Shown in pieces: positions 35,830 to 44,074 of a DNA stretch of 64,000 nt (its first letter is position 1; each line of letters starts with the position of its first letter). Source of the DNA: Rhizobium sp. EC-SD404 (lineage in GTDB: Bacteria > Pseudomonadota > Alphaproteobacteria > Rhizobiales > Rhizobiaceae); the NCBI RefSeq assembly GCF_902498825.1, contig NZ_LR701459.1, forward strand, positions 1,246,001-1,310,000. Reading direction: 5' to 3'. The position numbers were made by a program, and so were the translations under genes. The notes beneath the pieces were generated by a model. The model worked only from the letters and a program-made list of their open reading frames with translations. It was not told where the DNA came from and did no database searches.

Positions 35830-37410
35830 ATGCTGAAGAGTGCGTTGGGTTACAAGGGTGCCTTCACGGCGCCGCATCGTGCGGCGGCGCTTGCCGGGCG
35901 CGATATCCTCGAAGCGGGCGGCACCGCCGTCGAGGCGATGGTGGCTGCAGCGGCGACGATCGCCGTCGTCTATCCGCACATGAACGGCATCGGCGGCGAT
36001 GGCTTCTGGCTGATCAAGAAGAAGGGCGCGCCGCCCATCGGCATTTCCGGCTGTGGGCGGGCCGCGGCTCTGGCAGATGTCGCCTTTTACCGGAACGCCG
36101 GCCATGCCGACGCCATCCCTGCGCGCGGCGGCCTGGCGGCGCTGACCGTGCCCGGGACCATCGATGGATGGCGGCTGGCCTTGCAGCATGGCGGCGGACG
36201 CTTGCCGCTTGCCGATCTGCTCGCCGCGGCGATCGGCTACGCCCGCGATGGCATCGCCGTCACCGGCAATCAGTCCGACTGCACGCGCGACAAGCTGTCG
36301 ACGCTTAAGGACGTGCCCGGATTTGCCGAGCACTTCCTCGTCGAGGGTGCACCGCCTCGGGCCGGGCACCGGATGAAGCAGGTGCCGCTGGCGGATACGC
36401 TGTCGCATCTCGCCGAGCAGGGTCTCGAAAGCTACTACAAGGGCGACATCGCAGCCGCGCACGCGCGCTATCTCGAGGCCAATGGCAGCCCGTTGCGGCT
36501 TTCCGACTTTCACGGCTTCGAAGCGACGGAGGTTGTGCCTCTGTCGCTCACGACATCGCTCGGCACGCTTTTCAACATGACGCCGCCGACGCAAGGCATC
36601 TCGTCGCTGATGATCCTCGGGCTGTTCGACCGCCTGGGTATCACGCAAGCCGAAAGTTTCGACCATCTCCACGGTCTGATCGAGGCGACCAAGCAGGCAT
36701 TCATCAAGCGCAATGCCGAGCTTGGCGATCCAGACGCGATGGCAGAGCCGGCGCAGTCCTGGCTCGATGCCGCGGGGTTGGATGCCATGGCCACACGGAT
36801 TGACCGCAAACGCGCGTTGCCCTGGCCTTATGAGCCGAAGGAAGGCGATACGATCTGGATGGGCGCGGTCGATGCCGAAGGCACCGTCGTTTCCTTCATT
36901 CAGAGCGTCTTCTGGGAATTCGGTTCCGGCCTGACCTGCCCCGAGACGGGCGTGTTCTTCCAGAACCGTGGCGCAGGGTTCTCCCTGAAACCCGGGCCGA
37001 ACGAACTCGCCCCCTTCAAGCGGCCGTTCCACACATTGAACCCCGCGATGGCCGAGCTTTCCGACGGGCGCGTCTTCGCCTACGGCACGATGGGCGGTGA
37101 AGGCCAGCCGCAGACGCAGGCAGCCGTCTTCACCCGCTACGCGCAGTTCGGTCAGGATTTGCAGCAGGCCATTTCTGCGCCACGTTGGCTGCTCGGCAAG
37201 ACGTGGGGCGATGCGACGACGACGCTGAAGCTCGAAAGCCGGTTTCCCGCGGATTTGATCGAAGATCTTGGCAACGCAGGCCACGACGTGGAGATCATTC
37301 CTGAATTCTCCGATCTTGCAGGTCACGCCGGCGCCGTCGTTCTCCACGCCGATGGGCTTATGGAGAGTGCTTCAGACCCGCGCTCGGACGGTGCCGCCAT
37401 CAGCTATTGA
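35830..37410 (+). CDS. Gamma-glutamyltransferase-family Ntn hydrolase
   Basis: A protein of 526 aa. The family core is clear: GGTAVEAMVAAAATIAVVYPHMNGIGGDGFW near the N-terminus, and the autoproteolysis/nucleophile Thr341 in EGDTIWMGAVDAEGTVVSFIQS, followed by PFHTLNPAM and GTMGGEGQPQTQAAVF. The canonical TTH(F/Y)S is replaced by DTIWMG and there is no signal peptide, so it is probably cytoplasmic and not a glutathione-degrading GGT. The HpxW oxamate amidohydrolase subgroup is a good alternative. It sits 4 bp after dctM, so its substrate is probably what the transporter imports, perhaps an amide- or glutamyl-linked acid. Confidence 0.85.
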   Translation: MLKSALGYKGAFTAPHRAAALAGRDILEAGGTAVEAMVAAAATIAVVYPHMNGIGGDGFWLIKKKGAPPIGISGCGRAAALADVAFYRNAGHADAIPARGGLAALTVPGTIDGWRLALQHGGGRLPLADLLAAAIGYARDGIAVTGNQSDCTRDKLSTLKDVPGFAEHFLVEGAPPRAGHRMKQVPLADTLSHLAEQGLESYYKGDIAAAHARYLEANGSPLRLSDFHGFEATEVVPLSLTTSLGTLFNMTPPTQGISSLMILGLFDRLGITQAESFDHLHGLIEATKQAFIKRNAELGDPDAMAEPAQSWLDAAGLDAMATRIDRKRALPWPYEPKEGDTIWMGAVDAEGTVVSFIQSVFWEFGSGLTCPETGVFFQNRGAGFSLKPGPNELAPFKRPFHTLNPAMAELSDGRVFAYGTMGGEGQPQTQAAVFTRYAQFGQDLQQAISAPRWLLGKTWGDATTTLKLESRFPADLIEDLGNAGHDVEIIPEFSDLAGHAGAVVLHADGLMESASDPRSDGAAISY

Positions 37411-37424
37411 TGCGTTTCGGCGGA

Positions 37425-38069
37425 TCAGTTCCGCCGATCGAGCACGGCGCGCGCCGCACTCTGCAGGTGCCGGCGGAGCGCCTTTTCGGCGTCGCGGGCA
37501 TTGCGATCGAGGATTGCAGTGACGATCGTGTCGTGCTCGGCACAGGAGCGGGCGATGCGCTCCGTCATCCGGAACTGCGAGGAGCGGAACGGCGCAAGCT
37601 TCAGGCGCAGGGACTGCGCGATCTCGACGACCTCGCAGTTGTGCGATCCGTCGAAGATCATGCCGTGAAAATCGGTGTTTGCCAGATCATAGCTTTCGAA
37701 ATCGCGCTGTTCGGCCATGCGCTGCATCTTGAGGTGCAGCGTTTCGAAGGCTGCACGCTCGCTGACCGTCATCCGCTCGGCAGCCAGCCGACCGCATAAC
37801 GCTTCGATCTCGCCCATCGCCTCGAACATCTCGCCGATCCGCTCGCTCGACTGCTCCGAGACGATGACGCCGCGATAGGGGACGCGCTGCGCGAGCGATC
37901 TGGAGACGACCACATGGAGAGCTTCGCGCACGGGTGTTCGGGAGACGCCGAAGCGCTTGGCCAGCGCATTTTCATCGAGCTTGCTGCCCGCCGGCAGAAC
38001 CTGATTGACGATTTCCCGTTCCAGCTCGGCGGCGATGAATGCGCTGTGGACATTCTTGTGCATGTGCAT
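37425..38069 (-). CDS. GntR-family regulator, FCD subfamily
   Basis: A protein of 214 aa from the ATG at 38069 (MHMHKNVHSAF); the frame is open further upstream without a clear ribosome site. The winged helix is AAELEREIVNQVLPAGSKLDENALAKRFGVSRTPVREALHVVVSRSL. The FCD ligand domain has helices with Asp and His metal ligands (DLANTDFHGMIFDGSHN; CAEHDTIVTAILDRN). It is convergent with the GGT-family gene, 14 bp apart, and is the natural candidate to bind TTGTATACAA upstream of the TRAP operon. Confidence 0.9.
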   Translation of the reverse strand: MHMHKNVHSAFIAAELEREIVNQVLPAGSKLDENALAKRFGVSRTPVREALHVVVSRSLAQRVPYRGVIVSEQSSERIGEMFEAMGEIEALCGRLAAERMTVSERAAFETLHLKMQRMAEQRDFESYDLANTDFHGMIFDGSHNCEVVEIAQSLRLKLAPFRSSQFRMTERIARSCAEHDTIVTAILDRNARDAEKALRRHLQSAARAVLDRRN

Positions 38070-38205
38070 GACGTAATTTTTCGACCAGACGCTCGGCGGC
38101 AATTCATTCAAGCTTTCGCCACGAAAGTGTCTTCCGAACGGCCGCGCCGCGCAACATGCATTCCGTCTTGTCCTCGCCGGAACTTGGCCCTGGTGGGTCC
38201 GATGA

Positions 38206-39198
38206 CTAGGTGGCATTCTTCCTGCGCTTGCTCTCGCGCCAGGCCAGGAGCAAAGCCCCGCTGACGATCAGGGCCGCGCCGATGAAGCTCGTTGCCGGCG
38301 GCACGATGCCGAACAGGGCAAAGTCGTAGATCGCTGCAAATATGAGCGTCGCGTAGAAGATCGGCATGACGAGGCTGGCATCGCCGCTCTTCATGGCCTG
38401 GATGAAACAGGCCTGGGCGCAGACCATGATTGAGCCGAGCAGCGCGAGCATCATCCATTGCGTAGGGGTCGGCCAGATCCAGACGAAGCTCGCGGCCGTG
38501 ACAGCGATGAGCATGCCGATCGTGTTGTTGATGACGAGGATCCGCAAGGGCGGTTCTCCACCTGCGAGCACCTTGATCATGATGGCTTCGAGGCCGAGGA
38601 AAAGCGCGGAGGCGAGGGCGACGAAGACCACCGGCTGGAACGCCTCGCTTCCGGGCCTGATCAGCACCATGGCTCCGATCAGCGCCAGACCGGCGGCAGC
38701 CCAGCGCCACGGCCCGACGCGTTCGGACAGGAGCGGGATGGCAAGGACCATCGCGACGATGGGATTGAGAAACGAGATCGCCGTAGCGTCGGCAAGGCGC
38801 ATATAGGACGATGCTGCGAAAAGGCACGTGACGCCGGCCCAACCGGCGATCGAACGACCTAGATGATACGGGAGCTTTGCGCTCTTGAGCGACGGGCGCA
38901 GTATCGCGACGATCGGCATCAATGCGAGCCAGGCGAACAAAAAGCGGCCGGCGCTTACTTGCAGGGGATGCAACGGCCCGCCGCCCCCTGCACCGATGCC
39001 CTGACCGAGCGCCTTGGCAATCAGCGTCGTCGCGGCGATCAACGCACAGGCAAGAAGCATCATCACGATGCCTCTTATGGCGCTGCCTGCCGGTTCGGCT
39101 GGGCGTGGTGCGGCATGGGGCGTGGTGGCTTGGGGGTGCTGGGCGTGGGTCGAGGACAAGGTAGACTCCGATACGGTGCGTCGGCGCCTCAATGCCAT
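38206..39198 (-). CDS. EamA/DMT-family exporter
   Basis: A membrane protein of 330 aa with ten helices in two EamA repeats (IRGIVMMLLACALIAATTLIAKAL and ALFLGLEAIMIKVLAGGEPP... FIGAALIVSGALLLAW). A roughly 40-residue hydrophilic N-terminal tail precedes helix 1, so the true start may be later. DMT exporters of this type often move amino acids or other metabolites out of the cell. It is divergent from the LysR gene with 60 bp between. Confidence 0.85.
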   Translation of the reverse strand: MALRRRRTVSESTLSSTHAQHPQATTPHAAPRPAEPAGSAIRGIVMMLLACALIAATTLIAKALGQGIGAGGGGPLHPLQVSAGRFLFAWLALMPIVAILRPSLKSAKLPYHLGRSIAGWAGVTCLFAASSYMRLADATAISFLNPIVAMVLAIPLLSERVGPWRWAAAGLALIGAMVLIRPGSEAFQPVVFVALASALFLGLEAIMIKVLAGGEPPLRILVINNTIGMLIAVTAASFVWIWPTPTQWMMLALLGSIMVCAQACFIQAMKSGDASLVMPIFYATLIFAAIYDFALFGIVPPATSFIGAALIVSGALLLAWRESKRRKNAT

Positions 39199-39258
39199 TG
39201 TTTTCCATACGCAACCAATAGAGACTGACGCGGTATCTATTCATTTCGGATATGGATA

Positions 39259-40203
39259 ATGCGTCCGTCGGCCCACCAACTCGAATGTTTCTCCGCCGTC
39301 ATGCGGCTCGGCACCGCGACTGCAGCTGCCAACGTTCTCAACACCTCGCAACCGAGCGTCACCCGGGCGCTCAGGCAACTGGAAGATGTGACGCGGCTCC
39401 AGCTGTTCGAGCGTCGCGAGGGGCGTCTGCATCCGACCGCGGAGGCAAGAGAGCTCATGGCGCAGGTGGAGGCAAGCTTTGCCGGGCTCGAGCGGATAGG
39501 TCATGCAGCCGAGATGATCCTGCGCCGCCGTCGCGGCACGGTCCGGATCGGTTGCCTGCCGGCTTTTGCGCAAGGCTTCATCGCCCGTGCAACGGCATCG
39601 TTTTTGCGCGACGAGCCGGATCGTCACGTCTCACTGGTGCCGCTGACCGTGCGAGAACTCATGAAGGCGATGCGGGACCAGGAGCTGGACCTCGGCATCG
39701 TGGCGTTCGAGGTGGCTGCGTCGGACGAGCTTGATGCGGAGCGGTTCACCGACATCAACGAGATCGCGTTGCTGCCACCGGGGCATCGGCTTGCGGGGCG
39801 GGATGCGATCGGCCTCGCAGACCTCGACGGCGAGGCGATGATTGCGATTGCCGGAACGGATCCCTATCGGCGCCGAACGGAAGCGATCATGGCTGCGGCC
39901 GGCGCTCGTCCGCGGCATGTGGTGGAAACGGCGACAAGCCATGGTGTCGGTGCGATGGTCGCAGCCGGGCTCGGCATCGGGATCATGAACCCGATCACCG
40001 CTCTCGACTTCCTCGGCTCCGGCGCAACCATGCTGCGCCTGACCGACCGGCTGCCATTCCTCACGACGTTGGTGACGCCACGACGGCTTGAACGGCCTGG
40101 CGCAATACGGCACTGCATCGAAGCTCTGAACGCGGAGCGGGCGGCATCGCTCGAAAGGGTCGACGTACTGCTCGGGCAAATGAAGCCGGCAAAAGAGGAC
40201 TGA
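39259..40203 (+). CDS. LysR-family regulator
   Basis: A protein of 314 aa. The winged helix is HQLECFSAVMRLGTATAAANVLNTSQPSVTRALRQLEDVTRLQLFERREG (about 6-56). The effector domain begins at GTVRIGCLPAFAQGF and includes GLGIGIMNPITAL. It is divergent from the EamA exporter and followed 2 bp later by the ammonia-lyase-like gene, so one or both are likely targets. An alternative ATG 7 bp upstream is out of frame. Confidence 0.9.
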   Translation: MRPSAHQLECFSAVMRLGTATAAANVLNTSQPSVTRALRQLEDVTRLQLFERREGRLHPTAEARELMAQVEASFAGLERIGHAAEMILRRRRGTVRIGCLPAFAQGFIARATASFLRDEPDRHVSLVPLTVRELMKAMRDQELDLGIVAFEVAASDELDAERFTDINEIALLPPGHRLAGRDAIGLADLDGEAMIAIAGTDPYRRRTEAIMAAAGARPRHVVETATSHGVGAMVAAGLGIGIMNPITALDFLGSGATMLRLTDRLPFLTTLVTPRRLERPGAIRHCIEALNAERAASLERVDVLLGQMKPAKED

Positions 40204-40205
40204 CG

Positions 40206-41261
40206 ATGTATCGCGCGAACCCTTGGAAGGCGAAGGATCTGCCGGCGGATCTGGCGACACTGCCACAGGTCGCGGACGATGCCGGTCCCGTGCTCGCGCT
40301 TCTGTCGCGGTGTCCAGCATATCGGCCGACGCCGCTGCTGCCCATTCCTTCGCTCAGCGAAGCGATCGGTGGTGCAAGCCTTTGGGTCAAGGACGAAACG
40401 GCGCGGATGGGGCTCGGATCGTTCAAAGCTCTCGGTGCCGCCTATGCGATTGCGCGCGACGCCGTTGCGGTCGCGGGCGGAGGCGATCTTGCGTCGGCGC
40501 TTGTCGGCCGCACCTATGTGACGGCGAGTGCGGGCAATCACGGCATGTCGGTCGCTGCCGGAGCGCGCGTCTTCGGCGCGAATGCCGTCATCTTCATCAG
40601 CGAGACAGTGTCGGGCGCGATCGCCGAAAGGCTGCGTGGAAAAGGCGCGCGGGTGATCCGGCAGGGCCATGACTACGAAGCGAGCATGGCTGCGGCGGCA
40701 GAGGCTGCCGACGTCAATGGCTGGATACTGCTCTCCGATTCCACGTGGCCCGGTTACACGACGCCGGCGCTCGACGTGATGGCCGGTTACCTGGCGCTCG
40801 CCGAAGAGATCGTCGGCGAGATGGCGACGCCGCCGACGCATGTCTTTCTGCAGGCAGGTGTGGGCGGGTTTGCGGCGGCGATGCTTGCGCGCTTCAGAAG
40901 CGCTTGGGGACGCGATGGCTTCGAGGCGATCGTCGTCGAGCCGGCATTCGCGCCGTGCATCATGGAGAGTCTTCTCGCTGGGCGCGCAGTGCGGGCCGAC
41001 GGACCGGTCTCTGCAATGGGCAGGCTCGACTGCAAGGAGCCGTCGCATGTCGCTCTCGCCACGATCGCCCGGCTCGCCGACGGCTGCCTCACCGTGACGG
41101 AAGAGGAGGCCGCGGAAGCCGCCAGCATGCTCGCCACGGTGGAGATTGCAACGACGCCTTCCGGCGCTGCCGGATTTGCCGGCGCCATCGGCTGTCAAAG
41201 TGCGGTTGGTGCTCTTGGGCCTAAGGCCCGTGTGCTGGTTGTGGTCACTGAAGGCACGTGA
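40206..41261 (+). CDS. PLP-dependent lyase, diaminopropionate ammonia-lyase-like
   Basis: A fold-type II PLP enzyme of 351 aa. The Schiff-base lysine is Lys74 in GLGSFKALGAAYA, preceded by the PTPLLPIPSL entry motif. TASAGNHGMSVAAGAR binds the phosphate, and the Gly-rich QAGVGGFAAAM follows. SFKALG and the absence of a C-terminal regulatory domain point to diaminopropionate ammonia-lyase, which turns 2,3-diaminopropionate into pyruvate and ammonia. Threonine/serine dehydratase-like activity is the alternative. It is likely translated with the LysR gene and ends 3 bp from the convergent Lrp gene. Confidence 0.82.
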   Translation: MYRANPWKAKDLPADLATLPQVADDAGPVLALLSRCPAYRPTPLLPIPSLSEAIGGASLWVKDETARMGLGSFKALGAAYAIARDAVAVAGGGDLASALVGRTYVTASAGNHGMSVAAGARVFGANAVIFISETVSGAIAERLRGKGARVIRQGHDYEASMAAAAEAADVNGWILLSDSTWPGYTTPALDVMAGYLALAEEIVGEMATPPTHVFLQAGVGGFAAAMLARFRSAWGRDGFEAIVVEPAFAPCIMESLLAGRAVRADGPVSAMGRLDCKEPSHVALATIARLADGCLTVTEEEAAEAASMLATVEIATTPSGAAGFAGAIGCQSAVGALGPKARVLVVVTEGT

Positions 41262-41264
41262 CGC

Positions 41265-41738
41265 TCAACGATAGGGGTGGATCGTCAGCGGACGCTGTTC
41301 CTCGATCGCTTCCATCGCAAAGTAGGACGTGACGGATTCGAGCTCGACCGCCTCGATCAGGCGCTGGTAGACGGCGTCGTAGCTGATCATGTCGCGGGTC
41401 ACAATTTTCAGCATGTAGTCGTAGTCGCCGCCGATGCGGAAGAAATCCGTGATGTCGGGGATGGACGATACATGGGTGCGGAAGGTCTTCAGCCAGCTCG
41501 TCGAGTGATGGCGCGTGCGCACCATGACGAAGACGACGAGGCCGAGTTCGACCTTGTGCCGGGCAACGCGGATCGTGCGACCGGCGATGATGCCGTCGTC
41601 TTCCAGCGCCTTCAGCCGTCTCCAGCAGGCGTTTTGCGACAGGCCGATCTTCTGGGCCAAATCGCGTTGCGACAATCCCGCATCGAGCTGAAGTTCCCGC
41701 AATATTCTTGCGTCAAATTGATCTATCTTTCGGGTCAT
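41265..41738 (-). CDS. Lrp/AsnC-family regulator
   Basis: A protein of 157 aa. The helix-turn-helix is FDARILRELQLDAGLSQRDLAQKIGLSQNACWRRLKALEDDGII, followed by the RAM ligand domain (ITDFFRIGGDYDYMLKIVTRDMISYD). Such regulators sense amino acids. It is divergent from the class V aminotransferase-like gene, with a perfect palindrome 25 bp upstream of its start. Confidence 0.92.
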   Translation of the reverse strand: MTRKIDQFDARILRELQLDAGLSQRDLAQKIGLSQNACWRRLKALEDDGIIAGRTIRVARHKVELGLVVFVMVRTRHHSTSWLKTFRTHVSSIPDITDFFRIGGDYDYMLKIVTRDMISYDAVYQRLIEAVELESVTSYFAMEAIEEQRPLTIHPYR

Positions 41739-41763
41739 ATCCGATCATTTGACCCAATTATCG

Positions 41764-41779
41764 ATGTTTGTGCAAACAT
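41764..41779. promoter_or_regulatory. Candidate Lrp operator palindrome
   Basis: ATGTTTG TG CAAACAT is a perfect 7-bp inverted repeat with a 2-bp centre, placed between the divergent Lrp and aminotransferase-like genes. An ATGAACAT-like half site follows a few bases on. Confidence 0.55.
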
Positions 41780-41847
41780 TTTGATGAACATTTCCCACCT
41801 TGCTTGCGTCAGAATCGTTTTAGCCAATTGAAGCAAGGCATGCGCAG

Positions 41848-43308
41848 ATGGATGGTATCCTGGAGACCTGGGCCAGAACACTGGGGGAAGCGGGCGACCT
41901 GATCGGACGGCTCCGTGAGGGTTTGATCGGCGAGGGCGCCTTGATCGACGGGCCGCACGGACCCCGTCGGCTCGTTTACGCAGACTATACCGCGTCCGGT
42001 CGGGCGCTGCGGCAGATCGAGATGTTCGTGATGGAACAGGTTCTGCCGTTCTACGCCAACAGCCATACCGAAGCATCCCATTGCGGCGCCTACTCCACCC
42101 GCCTGCGCGAAGCGGCTCGAGCATCGATCGCCCGCACACTTGAGGCGGGCAGTGCGCACAGCGTCATCTTCACCGGGTCAGGCGCGACGGCGGCCATCAA
42201 CCGGCTCGTTGGATTGCTGGCGATCCCGGAACGGATCGCGCGCGGCGAAGCGGTGACTGTCATCATCGGTCCATACGAGCATCACTCCAATCTCCTGCCG
42301 TGGCGGGAGAGCGGGGCCCAAATCGTGGAGATCGCCGAACAGCACGGTGGCGGCCCCGACAAGGCGGATCTGGAAGCAGCGCTCGTCGATGCGACGTCCC
42401 GTGGCTTCACTGTTGCTGCGTTCTCCGCGGCGTCCAACGTGACCGGCATCGTCAGCGACGTCGTCGGCGTGACGCGGCTGGTTAAGGCACATGGCGCGAT
42501 CGCCATCTGGGACTACGCAGCCGGTGCACCCTATCTGCCGATGTCGATGGTGCCTGCGGATGACGCAGCCATCGATGCCATCGTGTTCTCCCCGCACAAG
42601 TTCATCGGCGGGCCGGGTGCGTCCGGCATCCTCGCATTGAAGAATGACATTGTCGCCACCGCGCGGCCGACGCTTCCAGGTGGGGGGACAGTGTCTTTCG
42701 TCTCGCCCTGGGCGCACCGTTACAGTGATCGGATCATTGCGCGCGAGGAGGCCGGAACGCCGAATGGGATCGGCGATATCCGCGCCGCACTCGTGCTTCT
42801 GGTCAAGGAAGCGGTCGGTCAGTCCTTCATCACCAGGCGCAACCGTGAACTGCGGGAGATGGCGCTCAAGCGCTGGCTGAACAATCCACGGCTCGACGTT
42901 TTGGGCCGTCAAACGGCGGAAGCATTGCCCGTCGTGTCGTTGCGCGTGCGGGATGGTCGAGGCGGCCATGTGCACCACCAGCTCGTCACCCGCATGTTGA
43001 GCGATCACCACGGCATTCAGGCACGGGGCGGATGCGCCTGCGCCGGCCCTTATGCGCACCGACTTCTCGGTATCGACGAGGCAGCTTCGCGCGATCTCGC
43101 GGCGGCGATCGATGCGGGGATGGAGATGGAAAAGCCCGGTTGGGTGCGGTTGAACTTCAGCTATCTGCTGAGCGACGAGAAGGCGCGCTTAATTATCGAT
43201 GCGGTGGACGAACTGGCGTCAAAGGCTGCGGATCTCGCTGCCGACTATCGCTCCGATCCCGCAACCGCGCGCTTTGTGGCAGGCCGCGAGAGCAGTGTCG
43301 CCGCATGA
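41848..43308 (+). CDS. Class V aminotransferase-fold PLP enzyme
   Basis: A protein of 486 aa of the cysteine desulfurase/aminotransferase V fold. Visible motifs: YADYTASGRAL near the N-terminus, FTGSGATAAINRLVGLL (PLP phosphate), YEHHSNLLPWRESGA, IWDYAAGAPY, and the PLP lysine Lys251 in SPHKFIGGPGASG. A Cys-containing loop ARGGCACAGPYAHRLLG resembles the catalytic loop of SufS-like enzymes, so it could be a desulfurase, selenocysteine lyase or other lyase. The extra C-terminal helix is unusual. Divergence from the Lrp gene suggests amino-acid-responsive control. Confidence 0.8.
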   Translation: MDGILETWARTLGEAGDLIGRLREGLIGEGALIDGPHGPRRLVYADYTASGRALRQIEMFVMEQVLPFYANSHTEASHCGAYSTRLREAARASIARTLEAGSAHSVIFTGSGATAAINRLVGLLAIPERIARGEAVTVIIGPYEHHSNLLPWRESGAQIVEIAEQHGGGPDKADLEAALVDATSRGFTVAAFSAASNVTGIVSDVVGVTRLVKAHGAIAIWDYAAGAPYLPMSMVPADDAAIDAIVFSPHKFIGGPGASGILALKNDIVATARPTLPGGGTVSFVSPWAHRYSDRIIAREEAGTPNGIGDIRAALVLLVKEAVGQSFITRRNRELREMALKRWLNNPRLDVLGRQTAEALPVVSLRVRDGRGGHVHHQLVTRMLSDHHGIQARGGCACAGPYAHRLLGIDEAASRDLAAAIDAGMEMEKPGWVRLNFSYLLSDEKARLIIDAVDELASKAADLAADYRSDPATARFVAGRESSVAA

Positions 43309-43363
43309 GATGAGGGGCCGCCATTGATGCTTGCCGCACCGTCTCAGCTCGGGCATGATATCT

Positions 43364-43377
43364 TCCAATATATTGGA
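43364..43377. promoter_or_regulatory. Perfect 14-bp palindrome at the start of the XRE-cupin gene
   Basis: TCCAATATATTGGA reads the same on both strands. Its right end overlaps the ribosome site (GGAGGAGGG) of the XRE-cupin gene, and its half TATATTGGA recurs in the kbl promoter region. It is a likely operator for autoregulation. Confidence 0.6.
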
Positions 43378-43392
43378 GGAGGGACTGTCCGT

Positions 43393-43950
43393 ATGGATCT
43401 GGGGAAAAGGATTTCCGAGCGCCTGAAGGAGATCCGCCGTGAGCGCAATCTGTCGCTCGATGCCGTCGCCCGGCTATCGGGTGTGTCGCGTTCGATGCTG
43501 TCGCAGATCGAACGCGGAAGCTCCAGTCCCACCGTCTCTACCTTGTGGAATTTGACGCGCGCACTCGACGTGGATTTCGCGGGATTGATCGACGGAAAGG
43601 TGCCGGTCAATGACGGTTTCCGGGAAATCGTTAAAGCTGATCGAGTCCCCACGATCGAATCGAAGGGCGAAGGATGCCGCCTGAAAATTCTCAGTCCGCC
43701 GGATTACGCGGGCGACTGCGAGCTTTACGAGGTGATTTTCGATGCTGGCGGGGCGCTGCGGAGCGAACCTCATCGCGATGGCTGCGAGGAGCACCTGACC
43801 ATTCTGGAAGGAGCGATCACCGTCAAGTCCGGTGCGCGCTCGCTCGATCTCGAAAAGGGCGATACGGCCTGCTACCGGGCGGATAAAGCCCATGCGCTGG
43901 AGGCCAAAGATGGTCCGGCGCGCGCAATTCTCATGGTGCGCAACTCTTAG
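43393..43950 (+). CDS. XRE-cupin regulator
   Basis: A protein of 185 aa. The ATG at 43393 is chosen because GGAGGAGGG lies 9 bp upstream; the frame is open 69 bp further back. The helix-turn-helix is RISERLKEIRRERNLSLDAVARLSGVSRSMLSQIERGSSSPTVSTLWNL, and the C-terminal cupin_2 domain is FDAGGALRSEPHRDGCEEHLTILEGAITVKSGAR. This architecture (PuuR/SutR-like) commonly controls amino acid or polyamine catabolism. It lies directly upstream of the kbl operon and shares a sequence word with its promoter, so it probably regulates it. Confidence 0.9.
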   Translation: MDLGKRISERLKEIRRERNLSLDAVARLSGVSRSMLSQIERGSSSPTVSTLWNLTRALDVDFAGLIDGKVPVNDGFREIVKADRVPTIESKGEGCRLKILSPPDYAGDCELYEVIFDAGGALRSEPHRDGCEEHLTILEGAITVKSGARSLDLEKGDTACYRADKAHALEAKDGPARAILMVRNS

Positions 43951-44004
43951 TTTGCATCAATCGCGGGCAGTGAAGGTCCGTGCATTCTTATTGCTCACCA
44001 TCGA

Positions 44005-44030
44005 TTGACATGTCCGCTATATTGGATAAC
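44005..44030 (+). promoter_or_regulatory. Candidate promoter and operator of the kbl operon
   Basis: A consensus -35 TTGACA at 44005-44010 is followed 7 nt later by TATATTGGA (44018-44026), the half-site of the palindrome in front of the XRE-cupin gene. The -10 is probably within GATAAC/TAACCT at 44025-44032. Operator and promoter would overlap. Confidence 0.5.
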
Positions 44031-44074
44031 CTTCTTAGTCGAAAGTGTTAGCCGGCGTCTGCAAGGAGACCGTC

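Noticed and set aside
35830..37410. Standard periplasmic gamma-glutamyltranspeptidase (ggt)
   Set aside because: There is no signal peptide and the TTH(F/Y)S nucleophile motif is altered, so I keep only the family name.
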